Assembly: GCA_031378345.1 (NCBI GenBank)
Contig: JANNDY010000010.1
Coordinates: 124,001 to 188,000, forward strand
Length of the DNA stretch: 64,000 nucleotides
Source of the DNA: Emticicia sp031378345
GTDB lineage: Bacteria; Bacteroidota; Bacteroidia; Cytophagales; Spirosomataceae
Direction: 5' to 3'
A model generated the notes under the pieces. The model did not search any database, was not told the origin of the DNA, and saw only the letters and a list, made by a program, of their open reading frames with translations. The position numbers and the translations under genes were made by a program. Shown in pieces: positions 16,432 to 24,304 of this stretch; the first letter of the stretch is position 1; every line of letters starts with the position of its first letter.

Positions 16432-17955
16432 ATGAAAATTTCACAAATCTTTATAGCATCAGCTTTACTTCTTAGTGGAATTAAAGCACAAGGACAGTTG
16501 AGTTTAGGTGGGCATTTTTATGGTGAAGATGCGTTTCGATATTCTCAATCAAAAACATCAGGCTCGGCACGTATGCAGGCATTGGGCGGAGGCTATTCGG
16601 CTCTTGGAGGCGATGCAACCAACGCATATTCAAATCCCGCAGGTTTGGGCTTTTATAATCGGTCAGAGTTGAGTATCACACCAATTTTCAACACCTTAAA
16701 AACCGCTTCTTCTTACATTGGTTCAACGACCCAATCAAGTACATCGAATGCAAATATTGGGCAATTAGGTCTTATTTTGAGTAGTGGTGGTACAGGAACT
16801 CGCAAAAAACGATCTTCTTTGGCAATTACTTATTCAAAACAAGTAAATCTTTTGTCCGATTTTAGTTATGCGGGACAAAATAAGAAAAGCTCAATGATGG
16901 ATTATTTTGCAGAAAAGGCGACTCGAAGAGGAGTTAATTCTGCAACTTTAGATGGAGAATTTGACACTAATTCTGGGAGTGCATCAACCTCAACAGCAAT
17001 GTATTATCAAGCATTTATGATTGATCCAGTTTCGGGAAGTGGGGCACCATATACTAAAATTGAGAAAAGTTTGCCTGTTAATCAAACAGGTAGAAACTCA
17101 AGTACAGGTGCAGTAAGTCAGTGGAATATTGGTTATGGTGCAAATTTTGATGATAAAACTTATCTTGGGTTTTCGGTAGGGTTTGTAAGAATGAATTATG
17201 AATATTTAGGCAATCATGATGAGCAATTTCCAACTGGAAAGGTTTTCAATGGTTTCAAATTTAATGATGATTTATATACACGCGGTGGTGGAATCAATCT
17301 TTCAGCTGGTGCAATTATTAAGTTAACTGAGAGTATTAGTCTTGGTGCAAATGTTACAACACCGACTTGGATTACTTTGAATGAGATTTATAATTCGAGT
17401 ATAACAGTAGACCAAAAACCAAATACTTTTACTACTGACTATAAGACAGTTACTACAGACGAAAACGTTTTTACATATTCGCTCAGAACACCTTTGCGAG
17501 CAAGTGGAGGAGCAACTTTCTTTTTGCCAAGCAAAAAAGGTTTTATCACTGCCGATGCCGAATATGTAGGATATAGAAATATGGGAATCAAAGACCCAGA
17601 AGATAATACTTGGGGAGCAACTCAAAATAAAGCTATTCAAAGCGTTTATAAAGATGCAGTAAATTTGAAAGCTGGTGCCGAATATCGAGTTGAAAACATT
17701 CGTTTACGTGCAGGTGTGAAATATATGCCAGACCCATTCAAACAAAAAGTTGATAATTTAGACCGTTCGCAAATGCTTTTTTCTGGTGGTGTGGGTTATC
17801 GTTCGTCGAAATTTTTTGTAGATTTAGCAGGTGTTTATAATAAATTTACGAGTGCTTATACGCCTTATGAATTGACAAATACAGCTAATTTTGCTTCTGC
17901 AAATCTTGCAAATACTCAAACAAGTTTTGTCATTTCGGTCGGGACATTCTTTTAG
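16432..17955 (+). CDS. OmpP1/FadL-family outer-membrane transport protein
   Basis: A 507-residue outer-membrane beta-barrel with a signal peptide ending in KAQGQ. The family signature is clear near the N-terminus: SGSARMQALGGGYSALGGDATNAYSNPAGLGFYNRSELSITP, the NPAGL segment forming the plug of FadL-like channels. The barrel ends with an aromatic residue (ISVGTFF), as expected for BAM recognition. Such proteins import hydrophobic compounds such as fatty acids; the substrate cannot be told here. It is a single gene with its own terminator. Confidence 0.87.
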   Translation: MKISQIFIASALLLSGIKAQGQLSLGGHFYGEDAFRYSQSKTSGSARMQALGGGYSALGGDATNAYSNPAGLGFYNRSELSITPIFNTLKTASSYIGSTTQSSTSNANIGQLGLILSSGGTGTRKKRSSLAITYSKQVNLLSDFSYAGQNKKSSMMDYFAEKATRRGVNSATLDGEFDTNSGSASTSTAMYYQAFMIDPVSGSGAPYTKIEKSLPVNQTGRNSSTGAVSQWNIGYGANFDDKTYLGFSVGFVRMNYEYLGNHDEQFPTGKVFNGFKFNDDLYTRGGGINLSAGAIIKLTESISLGANVTTPTWITLNEIYNSSITVDQKPNTFTTDYKTVTTDENVFTYSLRTPLRASGGATFFLPSKKGFITADAEYVGYRNMGIKDPEDNTWGATQNKAIQSVYKDAVNLKAGAEYRVENIRLRAGVKYMPDPFKQKVDNLDRSQMLFSGGVGYRSSKFFVDLAGVYNKFTSAYTPYELTNTANFASANLANTQTSFVISVGTFF

Positions 17956-18000
17956 TTAATGGACGACGAACATTGGTCCATAGTAGTTTGAGTTATCAAT

Positions 18001-18040
18001 AAAAAAGCATCTGAAAACTAAAAGTTTCAGATGCTTTTTT
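18001..18040. terminator. Bidirectional terminator between the FadL-like gene and aroK
   Basis: An A-run plus GCATCTGAAA pairs with TTTCAGATGC plus a T-run across an eight-base loop. It separates two convergent genes. Confidence 0.92.
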
Positions 18041-18075
18041 GCTTTTAAACTATCGACAATTCTCTATTGACTTTC

Positions 18076-18594
18076 TTATTTTTTTGCAAACTCTGCATCA
18101 ATAATCCAAAGGATACTTTCGGGGTCGGTATCGCCTTCAATAGTAATATCAGCTTGTTGATAAATTTGTAATCGATTGTTGTATTTTTCCGTTACCTCTT
18201 TTAGTAAATTTTCGCTTTCTAAGTCGAATAATGGACGTTCATTTTTCTTTGAAACCCTCATCCTTTCAACAATCATTTCAGGTTTTACGTCAAGAAAGAT
18301 ACTTATTCCATTATTTTTGATATATTCCAAGCCATCATAAAAGCATGGCGTACCTCCGCCAGTTGCGATTACGAGTTTATCATCTTTTTGTATTTTTTTA
18401 AGTTGTTGGTTTTCTACTTTTCGGTAATATTCTTCACCGTTCAAAGCAAAAATTTCAGATACTTTCTTTCCTTCCGATGTTTCTATGCGAGTATCTAAAT
18501 CAACAAAATCATAGCCGAGCGTTTTTGCAATTTGTCTGCCAAGCGTACTTTTGCCCGATGAAGGCATTCCAATTAGAAAAATATTTGTAGTCAT
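18076..18594 (-). CDS. aroK: Shikimate kinase
   Basis: Phosphorylates shikimate with ATP in the chorismate pathway. The product has 172 residues, the usual length. Walker A is GMPSSGKST at residues 9-17; the shikimate-binding DVDTRIE-type segment reads DLDTRIE; the glycine-rich ATGGGTPCF follows; and the lid region contains KKNERPLF. It lies directly downstream of the DoxX-type gene on the same strand with an 18-base gap, so the two are probably co-transcribed. Confidence 0.94.
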   Translation of the reverse strand: MTTNIFLIGMPSSGKSTLGRQIAKTLGYDFVDLDTRIETSEGKKVSEIFALNGEEYYRKVENQQLKKIQKDDKLVIATGGGTPCFYDGLEYIKNNGISIFLDVKPEMIVERMRVSKKNERPLFDLESENLLKEVTEKYNNRLQIYQQADITIEGDTDPESILWIIDAEFAKK

Positions 18595-18612
18595 TCTTTG
18601 GATTAAGTGTGT

Positions 18613-19722
18613 TTATTTTAGTTTTTCCGCTAACTCTTCTTTGTTTGGAATACTGTGGTTGCCCCATTTTCCTTTTACTACACCATTTTGTAACAAAATC
18701 ACACAAGGATTTGTTCGTGCCATTGTTTTCAAAACGGTAGCATCGGCAGAGAAATAAGGAGTTTTGATGTCATTTACATCGCTAAACTTTTGATAATCAG
18801 TTTGTATCACCGAAGTCAAAATCATTGGTGTGATGCCCATTTTTTCTGATTCAGCAATCAATGACTTTAATTGTAGCATTTGCTCACTATCAATTCCTTC
18901 AACACCCTTAAAAATCACTAATAATTTATTTGTGGTAAATGTCGAATCAGTATAATTATTTCCTTGCAAATCGCTAATTGAATAATCAGTAATTTTTGGC
19001 TTTAATTTATCTTCATTTAATGTTTCTAAAGACACATATTTATAAGTGAGGGTATCCATCAAATATTCTATTGAAACAATTTCTTCGTTCGTTTTTTTGT
19101 TCAAAAAAGTAAATTCCATGTCTGGTTTTACGCCCGTAGGTTTCATTTGTTCAGGAATACTTTTTCCGATAGCATAAGGCAAAAAATCAATAGGAGGAAG
19201 GTAACGAATAGCATAAATACCAATGCCAAATGAAAGAATAGTTGTGGCAATCATCACCAAATTTTGACCAGAATTTGCATATTTATTTCTGTAAATAAAG
19301 ATAATGACAATCAAAATCGTCAAGAAAATATCTTTTTGGAAAGAAGTCCAAGGTTTGAGTTTCAAGAAATCACCGAAACAACCACAGTCAGTAACTTTAT
19401 TGAAATAGGCTGAATAGAAAGTCAGGAAAGTAAAGAAAACGATGATTCCGAGCAACAACCAAGAGGTGATTTTCATGCGATAGGATAGGAGCGTAGCTAC
19501 CCCCAAAATAACTTCTAAGGCACAGAAAATCAACGATAAAATCAATGAATTATGAGCAAAAAGCATGAAAAAACCTTGCAACGCAGGCAAATCTTGTGCA
19601 AAAACCTCAAAATATTCTTCAAGTTTGATACCTGTACCAACAGGGTCAACGACTTTCACGAAGCCAGAAAAAATAAAAATTACGCCAACGATTATTCGGG
19701 CAATTTGAAAAAATAGTTTCAT
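18613..19722 (-). CDS. BT_3928-type DoxX/MauE-like membrane protein
   Basis: A 369-residue protein. The first 170 residues form a four- to five-helix DoxX/MauE-type membrane domain with the motif TDCGCFGDFLKLKPW, whose cysteine pair suits thiol-disulfide exchange. The remaining part is extracytoplasmic and thioredoxin-like in layout (KLLVIFKGVEGID, then FSADATVLKTMARTNPCVILLQNGVVKGKW) but shows no CxxC. This matches a conserved Bacteroidota family of unknown detail that is often next to the DUF1599 gene and folP, as here. A redox role in the envelope is inferred. Confidence 0.75.
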   Translation of the reverse strand: MKLFFQIARIIVGVIFIFSGFVKVVDPVGTGIKLEEYFEVFAQDLPALQGFFMLFAHNSLILSLIFCALEVILGVATLLSYRMKITSWLLLGIIVFFTFLTFYSAYFNKVTDCGCFGDFLKLKPWTSFQKDIFLTILIVIIFIYRNKYANSGQNLVMIATTILSFGIGIYAIRYLPPIDFLPYAIGKSIPEQMKPTGVKPDMEFTFLNKKTNEEIVSIEYLMDTLTYKYVSLETLNEDKLKPKITDYSISDLQGNNYTDSTFTTNKLLVIFKGVEGIDSEQMLQLKSLIAESEKMGITPMILTSVIQTDYQKFSDVNDIKTPYFSADATVLKTMARTNPCVILLQNGVVKGKWGNHSIPNKEELAEKLK

Positions 19723-19745
19723 AAAATCAAATGAGTGAATGATTG

Positions 19746-19777
19746 ATGCGGAACGCCGCCCGTTATAAATGAGTGAA
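19746..19777. repeat. GC-rich unit in the leader of the DoxX-type gene
   Basis: ATGCGGAACGCCGCCC (19746-19761) interrupts AATGAGTG words. Its exact reverse complement occurs at 29241-29256 and 63157-63172. The adjoining AATGAGTG words are also shared with 63.15 kb. A separate TGATAATTG word run occupies about 19846-19886. Confidence 0.8.
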
Positions 19778-19882
19778 TATTCAAAGTTAACTTTGAAATT
19801 ACTTAAAAACTGTTAATCGTTTGTTAAAAATTTGTTGTGGTTGAGTTTAATGATAATTGTACATTGATAATTGATAATTGAA

Positions 19883-20434
19883 TCATTGCTGCCCTTGTGC
19901 TTGTCCTAATTTTATCATACAAAAAACGGCATAATTGATAATATCTTGATAGCCCGATTTAATGCCTTCCGACACCAAAGTTTTGCCTTGGTTGTCTTCA
20001 ATTTGTTTGATTCTGAATAGTTTCATCAAAATAATATCTGTCATTGAGCTGACACGCATATCTCGCCAAGCCTCACCGTAGTCGTGGTTTTTGTTGAAAA
20101 GCAACTCCATAACTTCAGAAATTTGTTTTTTATACATTTCTTGCAATTGTGTAAATGGAATTTCGAGTTCGGAACTGTCTTTCAATTCGGCTTGAATCAA
20201 TGCCATTACACAATAGTTGATAATGCCAATAAATTCGGGTACTTCGCCTTCATCAACTCGACTAAAACCATTGTCTTGCAGCGTGCGAATGCGTTGAGCT
20301 TTGATGAAAATTTGGTCGGTAATGCTCGGTAAACGAAGGATTCGCCAAGAAGTGCCATAATCTTTGTTCTTTTTCTCAAACAATTCTTGACAAATCTTAA
20401 TTATATGTTTGTATTCGATTTCTGTATTGTTCAT
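19883..20434 (-). CDS. DUF1599 protein with two tandem copies of the domain
   Basis: A 183-residue cytoplasmic protein made of two related halves. The first contains KNKDYGTSWRILRLPSITDQI and the second NKNHDYGEAWRDMRVSSMTDII. This is the nucleotide-modification-associated domain (DUF1599), thought from comparative studies to act on modified nucleotides; no activity is proven. Each half keeps the D-Y-G-x-x-W-R core. It sits next to folP (divergent) and the DoxX-type gene, a conserved Bacteroidota neighbourhood. The start codon abuts a repeat identical over 17 bases to the dacB leader. Confidence 0.85.
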   Translation of the reverse strand: MNNTEIEYKHIIKICQELFEKKNKDYGTSWRILRLPSITDQIFIKAQRIRTLQDNGFSRVDEGEVPEFIGIINYCVMALIQAELKDSSELEIPFTQLQEMYKKQISEVMELLFNKNHDYGEAWRDMRVSSMTDIILMKLFRIKQIEDNQGKTLVSEGIKSGYQDIINYAVFCMIKLGQAQGQQ

Positions 20435-20435
20435 T

Positions 20436-20599
20436 TATTTTGGCTTTTGGCTATTAGCAATTAGCCTTTAGCTTTTTTTTATATTGAAAAACCATCACTT
20501 TTGTAAAAATATTTAGAAGATATTTTCCTTTGAAGGCTAAAATCGGACCGCCGATGCGGCTAAGTGCCAAAAGCTAATAGCTTCTACTTTGCAAAATTA
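20436..20599 (-). repeat. Inverted word repeat and promoter of the DUF1599 gene
   Basis: The arm near the start codon (20436-20480, TTGGCTATTAGC words) is complementary to the arm at 20531-20590. The distal arm carries a GC-rich insert TCGGACCGCCGATGCGG (20543-20559), which recurs exactly at 31145-31161. CAAAATTA at 20592-20599 reads TAATTTTG on the minus strand, a perfect -7 box just outside the repeat, so both arms should be in the transcript. Confidence 0.7.
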
Positions 20600-20622
20600 T
20601 AAAACTTAGCTTCCAATAGCAA

Positions 20623-21489
20623 ATGACATTGAAAAGTATTAACGTAAATGGTCACCTGATTGATTTTTCTACACCAAAAGTGATGGGGATTTTGAATGTT
20701 ACACCCGATTCTTTTTTTGAAAAAAGTCGTTATTCTGTTGGGCGGCACTCCGCTCATAATCAGTCAATTATTGATAAAGTAGGAGAAATGATTGTGCAAG
20801 GTGCAACATTTATTGACATTGGAGGATATTCAACTCGACCTCATGCAATTGATATTAGTATTGCCGAAGAGTTAGACCGAGTTTTGCCTGTAATCGGAAT
20901 AATTAACAAAAATTTTCCAGAAATAGCCATTTCGATTGATACGTTCAGGAGTGAAGTTGCTCGCAAAGCTGTTGAATTTGGTGCAAGTATTATCAATGAT
21001 ATTTCTGGTGGAAATTTGGACGAAAATATGTTTCAAACCGTCGCAGATTTAAAAGTTCCTTATATTTTGATGCACAGCCGAGGAAATCCCGAAACAATGA
21101 GCCAACTCAATGATTATCAAGAGCTTACGCTTGATGTTATTACCGAATTGCAGCAGAAAGTTTATCAATTGCGTCAATTAGGAGTGAAAGATATTATCAT
21201 TGACCCTGGTTTTGGCTTTGCAAAAAATGCTGCACAAGGATTCGAAATGATGCTAAATTTGGCAGCTTTTAAGATAATGGATTTGCCTCTTTTAATAGGG
21301 ATTTCAAGAAAATCAATGATTTGGCGAACGCTCAATATCACCGCAAATGAAGCATTAAATGGCACTACTGCCTTAAATATGTTTGCTTTAATGCAAGGAG
21401 CAAAAATCTTGCGTGTACATGATGTAAAAGAAGCGATGGAAACGGTGAGGATTTTTGAAGAAATAAATGTAGAACGGATTTCCTACTGA
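20623..21489 (+). CDS. folP: Dihydropteroate synthase with an in-frame repeat insertion
   Basis: FolP joins hydroxymethyldihydropterin pyrophosphate to p-aminobenzoate in folate synthesis (288 residues, slightly long). Motifs: GILNVTPDSFF, FIDIGGYSTRP, DISGGN, MHSRGNP, IDPGFGFAKN and ISRKSMI are all present. Residues 38-46 (SVGRHSAHNQ region) are encoded by a GC-rich unit, GGGCGGCACTCCGCTCAT at 20740-20757, which belongs to the family of short repeats found throughout the window. It sits in a loop after the SRY motif where family members vary, so activity may be kept. The gene is divergent from the DUF1599 gene. Confidence 0.94.
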   Translation: MTLKSINVNGHLIDFSTPKVMGILNVTPDSFFEKSRYSVGRHSAHNQSIIDKVGEMIVQGATFIDIGGYSTRPHAIDISIAEELDRVLPVIGIINKNFPEIAISIDTFRSEVARKAVEFGASIINDISGGNLDENMFQTVADLKVPYILMHSRGNPETMSQLNDYQELTLDVITELQQKVYQLRQLGVKDIIIDPGFGFAKNAAQGFEMMLNLAAFKIMDLPLLIGISRKSMIWRTLNITANEALNGTTALNMFALMQGAKILRVHDVKEAMETVRIFEEINVERISY

Positions 21490-21513
21490 GGTTGCAGGCA
21501 ACTCCGTTCCCGC

Positions 21514-22131
21514 TCATTTCGCCACTACATTTCTAATCAACCTAATTACAATTCCGTAGAAAATAACTAAACAAACAAAAATTAGCCCCCAAGATGTAAG
21601 GGTATTTTGTTTAAAATATAGAAAGAAAACAGTCCCCACAATGCCGACCCAAAAGAAAAGTCGGGCTGTAAATCGTTGAATTTGTCGAGATTTACTTTCT
21701 TCAAAAGGTGCTTTATTATGCAAAAACCAACCATTTCCTGCAAAAATACTTGTAGGATGAATATTTTGACGAAAATTCCCACTGGCAAACAAAAATAATG
21801 ACAATGCAACGCCCATTAGGCGAGGCTTATCATTTTCGAGGTCATTTAGCAAATAATAAAACAAAATAAAACCCAAAGCCGCCAAGTATGATGACCAAAT
21901 CAAACGAATGCGTTTATCACTTCTAAGCAAAAACTCGGCATTTGGTTTTTTGCTATCTAAATATTGCATCAAAAGAGGGAAAATATAGAAGAAACTCACT
22001 GCAATTCCATATAAATAGATGCTATTTTGAATATATACTTCTGATTTTTGTCCTAAATTAATTAAAAGATAAGCAAATGGCGAAAGCACAATTGTTAGGA
22101 TTGATAGTTCGAAAAGTAAGTGCTTTTTCAT
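21514..22131 (-). CDS. SdpI/YfhL-like multi-pass membrane protein
   Basis: A 205-residue membrane protein with about six hydrophobic segments. The start at 22131 (MKKHLLFELSI) is chosen because the longer frame to 22185 adds 18 polar residues before the first helix. The segment SGNFRQNIHPTSIFAGNGWFLHNK followed by QRFTARLFFWVG resembles the SdpI-family motif (GN-x-x-P-N ... W-x-x-T-x-R-x-x-G). SdpI confers immunity to a toxin in Bacillus, but most homologues have no known role. The assignment is moderate. Confidence 0.5.
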   Translation of the reverse strand: MKKHLLFELSILTIVLSPFAYLLINLGQKSEVYIQNSIYLYGIAVSFFYIFPLLMQYLDSKKPNAEFLLRSDKRIRLIWSSYLAALGFILFYYLLNDLENDKPRLMGVALSLFLFASGNFRQNIHPTSIFAGNGWFLHNKAPFEESKSRQIQRFTARLFFWVGIVGTVFFLYFKQNTLTSWGLIFVCLVIFYGIVIRLIRNVVAK

Positions 22132-22275
22132 AATAAATATTTGTGGTTTGCACTCAACAAACATAAATGATTTCTTAAGTCGCAAAAGACTTACCCTAAG
22201 AACCTTAGATTTTCATATTCTGAGCAATAGTTGACATAATTCGTTGGAATTTAACAACCCAAGATTTGAAGTTTA

Positions 22276-22602
22276 TTATTCAAAAATATTATATAAACCA
22301 ATGCATATTATCAGAATAGAAATTGAAGTAAGACCGAAAAGTATCCAATTATAAAGTTCTGGAATAGGATTAATTAAAGATAATACACAACTTAAAAAAC
22401 CCAAGAATGCTCCAACTCCTAAATAAGTAAACCCATTTGATTGTCTTTTTGCATATTTTATTTTTTTGAAATCTCTTAAATAAGCTTCTATTGTTTGTTC
22501 GTCATAACCTAAAGATATTAGATTTTGCTCCACTTTTTGAATGCCCAAATTCTCGGCTACCCACTTATCAATGATAGAAGAACTTTCAGATTGAGGTAAC
22601 AT
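22276..22602 (-). CDS. Hypothetical small membrane protein
   Basis: A 108-residue protein, not recognised. The N-terminal 50 residues are soluble and helical (VEQNLISLGYDEQTIEAYLRDFKKIKYAKR), with a UBA-like feel to the LGYDEQTIEAYL segment. Two hydrophobic helices follow near residues 58-77 and 85-106, with the tail ending just inside the membrane. It stands alone with AT-rich flanks. Confidence 0.55.
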   Translation of the reverse strand: MLPQSESSSIIDKWVAENLGIQKVEQNLISLGYDEQTIEAYLRDFKKIKYAKRQSNGFTYLGVGAFLGFLSCVLSLINPIPELYNWILFGLTSISILIICIGLYNIFE

Positions 22603-22779
22603 AGCAATTAATTTAAGATATTAAATCCTAATTCAAAAAATTAATACTAAGATAATAATATATTAAATATTAAGCAAAACTTAACTCTAATATTTTAATG
22701 GGAATAAAAATGCAATCACACTTTCTGATTATTTCAAAATCTTAATTCTGCATAGATAATATAGAGCTTAACCCTCATA

Positions 22780-23079
22780 TTATTTAGTTACTTGCAAACG
22801 TATGCGTGGTTTTTCGGTCTGAACAGCAGGTTTAAACTGCATAAACCAAACCATGATTTCGTCCATAACAGTCAAATTAAGTGAATAAAGTACAAATTGA
22901 CCTTTTTTCACAGAAGCTACTAAGTCAGCTTGACGAAGCAAATCCAAATGATGAGAAATACTTGGTTTACTCATATCAAAGTGGTCGGCAATATCGCCAG
23001 CGGTCATGTCGCCATCTTTCAAAAGCTCTAAAATTTCACGGCGTGTAGCATCATTTAATGCTCTAAAAAGAATATTCAT
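22780..23079 (-). CDS. ArsR-family transcriptional regulator
   Basis: A 99-residue winged-helix protein. The N-terminus NDATRREILELLKDGDMTAGDIADHFDMSKPSISHHLDLLRQADLVAS is the classic ArsR helix-turn-helix (LsrR/SdpR-like subgroup), followed by the wing KKGQFVLYSLN. No metal-binding cysteines are present, so it senses something other than thiophilic metals. It is related to SdpR, the autorepressor paired with SdpI in Bacillus; here the SdpI-like gene lies 650 bases downstream on the same strand with one small gene between them. Repeated AAATATTT words at about 23133-23156 could be an operator. Confidence 0.85.
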   Translation of the reverse strand: MNILFRALNDATRREILELLKDGDMTAGDIADHFDMSKPSISHHLDLLRQADLVASVKKGQFVLYSLNLTVMDEIMVWFMQFKPAVQTEKPRIRLQVTK

Positions 23080-23271
23080 TGTGGTTTAAGTTTAAACTGT
23101 AATTTACACAAATTTGTAGAACTTTTTTTTTATTTGCAAATATTTTATTAAATATTTAGATAATCCTCTAATTATTTTTTTTTAAAATTAAAACCTAAAG
23201 TGTTTTTTTGTTGAAATCATTAAAATTTACCTTAAATTAGCTTTTATAAAGGACATTATACTCATAAAACT

Positions 23272-24192
23272 ATGCAAACTATACTCGGAGCTGGTGGCAT
23301 TATTGCTAATGAATTAGCCAAAGAATTAAATAAAAATTACACGAAAGACATTCGTTTAGTTGGCCGGAATCCTAAAAAAGTAAATGATACCGATGAACTT
23401 TTTAAGGCAGATTTACTGAATTCTCAACAAACGGCTGATGCAGTAAAAGGTAGTGAAATAGTATATTTTACTGCGGGTTTACCCTATAATTCTAAGATTT
23501 GGCATGAACAATGGCCAATTGTCATGAAAAACGTGATTGAAGCTTGTAAACTTCATCAAGCGAAATTAGTGTTTTTTGACAATGTTTATATGTATGGTCA
23601 AGTGGTCGGTACTATGACCGAAGAAACACCTTTTAAGGCAGTGAGCATCAAAGGAAAAGTGCGTGGCAAAATTGCTCAAATGTTGTTACATGAAATAAAA
23701 AATAAGCAACTCACAGCCATGCTTTGTCGAGCTCCCGAATTTTATGGTCCACGGAATACCATGAGTGGAACAAATGCTACGATTTTTGATAATATCAAGA
23801 AAGGCAAAAAACTGCTAGTATTAGTAAAGGATTCGACCTTACGCACAATTATATTCACTCCTGATGCAGGTCGAGCTACTGCTTTACTGGGTAATACTTC
23901 CGATGCCTATAACCAAACTTGGCATTTGCCATGCGATACAAACCGATTGACAACTAAAGAATTTATTGCACTATGTTCGGAAGTAAAAGGTGAAGAACTA
24001 AAATACATGGTTATGAAACCTTGGTTAGTTAAAATCGTAGGTTTGTTTCCTTTTATAAAAGAGGTTGTCGAGTTGCTCTATCAATGGGAGCAAGATTATA
24101 TTTTTGATTGTTCAAAATTTAACAAACGCTTTCCTGAGTTCAAAACTACATCTCTTAAAGATGGAATTACAGAAATTTTGAGCGAAAAATGA
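23272..24192 (+). CDS. NAD(P)-dependent epimerase/dehydratase-like protein
   Basis: A 306-residue extended-SDR protein. It starts with the dinucleotide-binding turn ILGAGGIIANELAKEL, followed by RLVGRNPKKV and the strand VYFTAGLPYN. The active-site tyrosine probably lies in FDNVYMYG, although the usual YxxxK is not obvious. Family members include sugar-nucleotide epimerases and atypical reductases. The region 23080-23271 between it and the divergent ArsR gene is shared promoter space, so regulation by that ArsR protein is plausible but unproven. Confidence 0.8.
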   Translation: MQTILGAGGIIANELAKELNKNYTKDIRLVGRNPKKVNDTDELFKADLLNSQQTADAVKGSEIVYFTAGLPYNSKIWHEQWPIVMKNVIEACKLHQAKLVFFDNVYMYGQVVGTMTEETPFKAVSIKGKVRGKIAQMLLHEIKNKQLTAMLCRAPEFYGPRNTMSGTNATIFDNIKKGKKLLVLVKDSTLRTIIFTPDAGRATALLGNTSDAYNQTWHLPCDTNRLTTKEFIALCSEVKGEELKYMVMKPWLVKIVGLFPFIKEVVELLYQWEQDYIFDCSKFNKRFPEFKTTSLKDGITEILSEK

Positions 24193-24265
24193 GAACTAAA
24201 TAAAATCACTTTCTTAGAAAAACACAATTCTACAAGCAAAATTTAAACATTGGTATATAAATTGT

Positions 24266-24273
24266 TATATTTG
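24266..24273 (+). promoter_or_regulatory. Promoter -7 element of thrA
   Basis: TATATTTG is a perfect TAnnTTTG box 32 bases before the thrA start. A TTGG at 24250 lies closer than the usual spacing, so the -33 element is uncertain. Confidence 0.6.
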
Positions 24274-24304
24274 CGATAGTAATGTATTATTTATAAAGGG
24301 GTTT

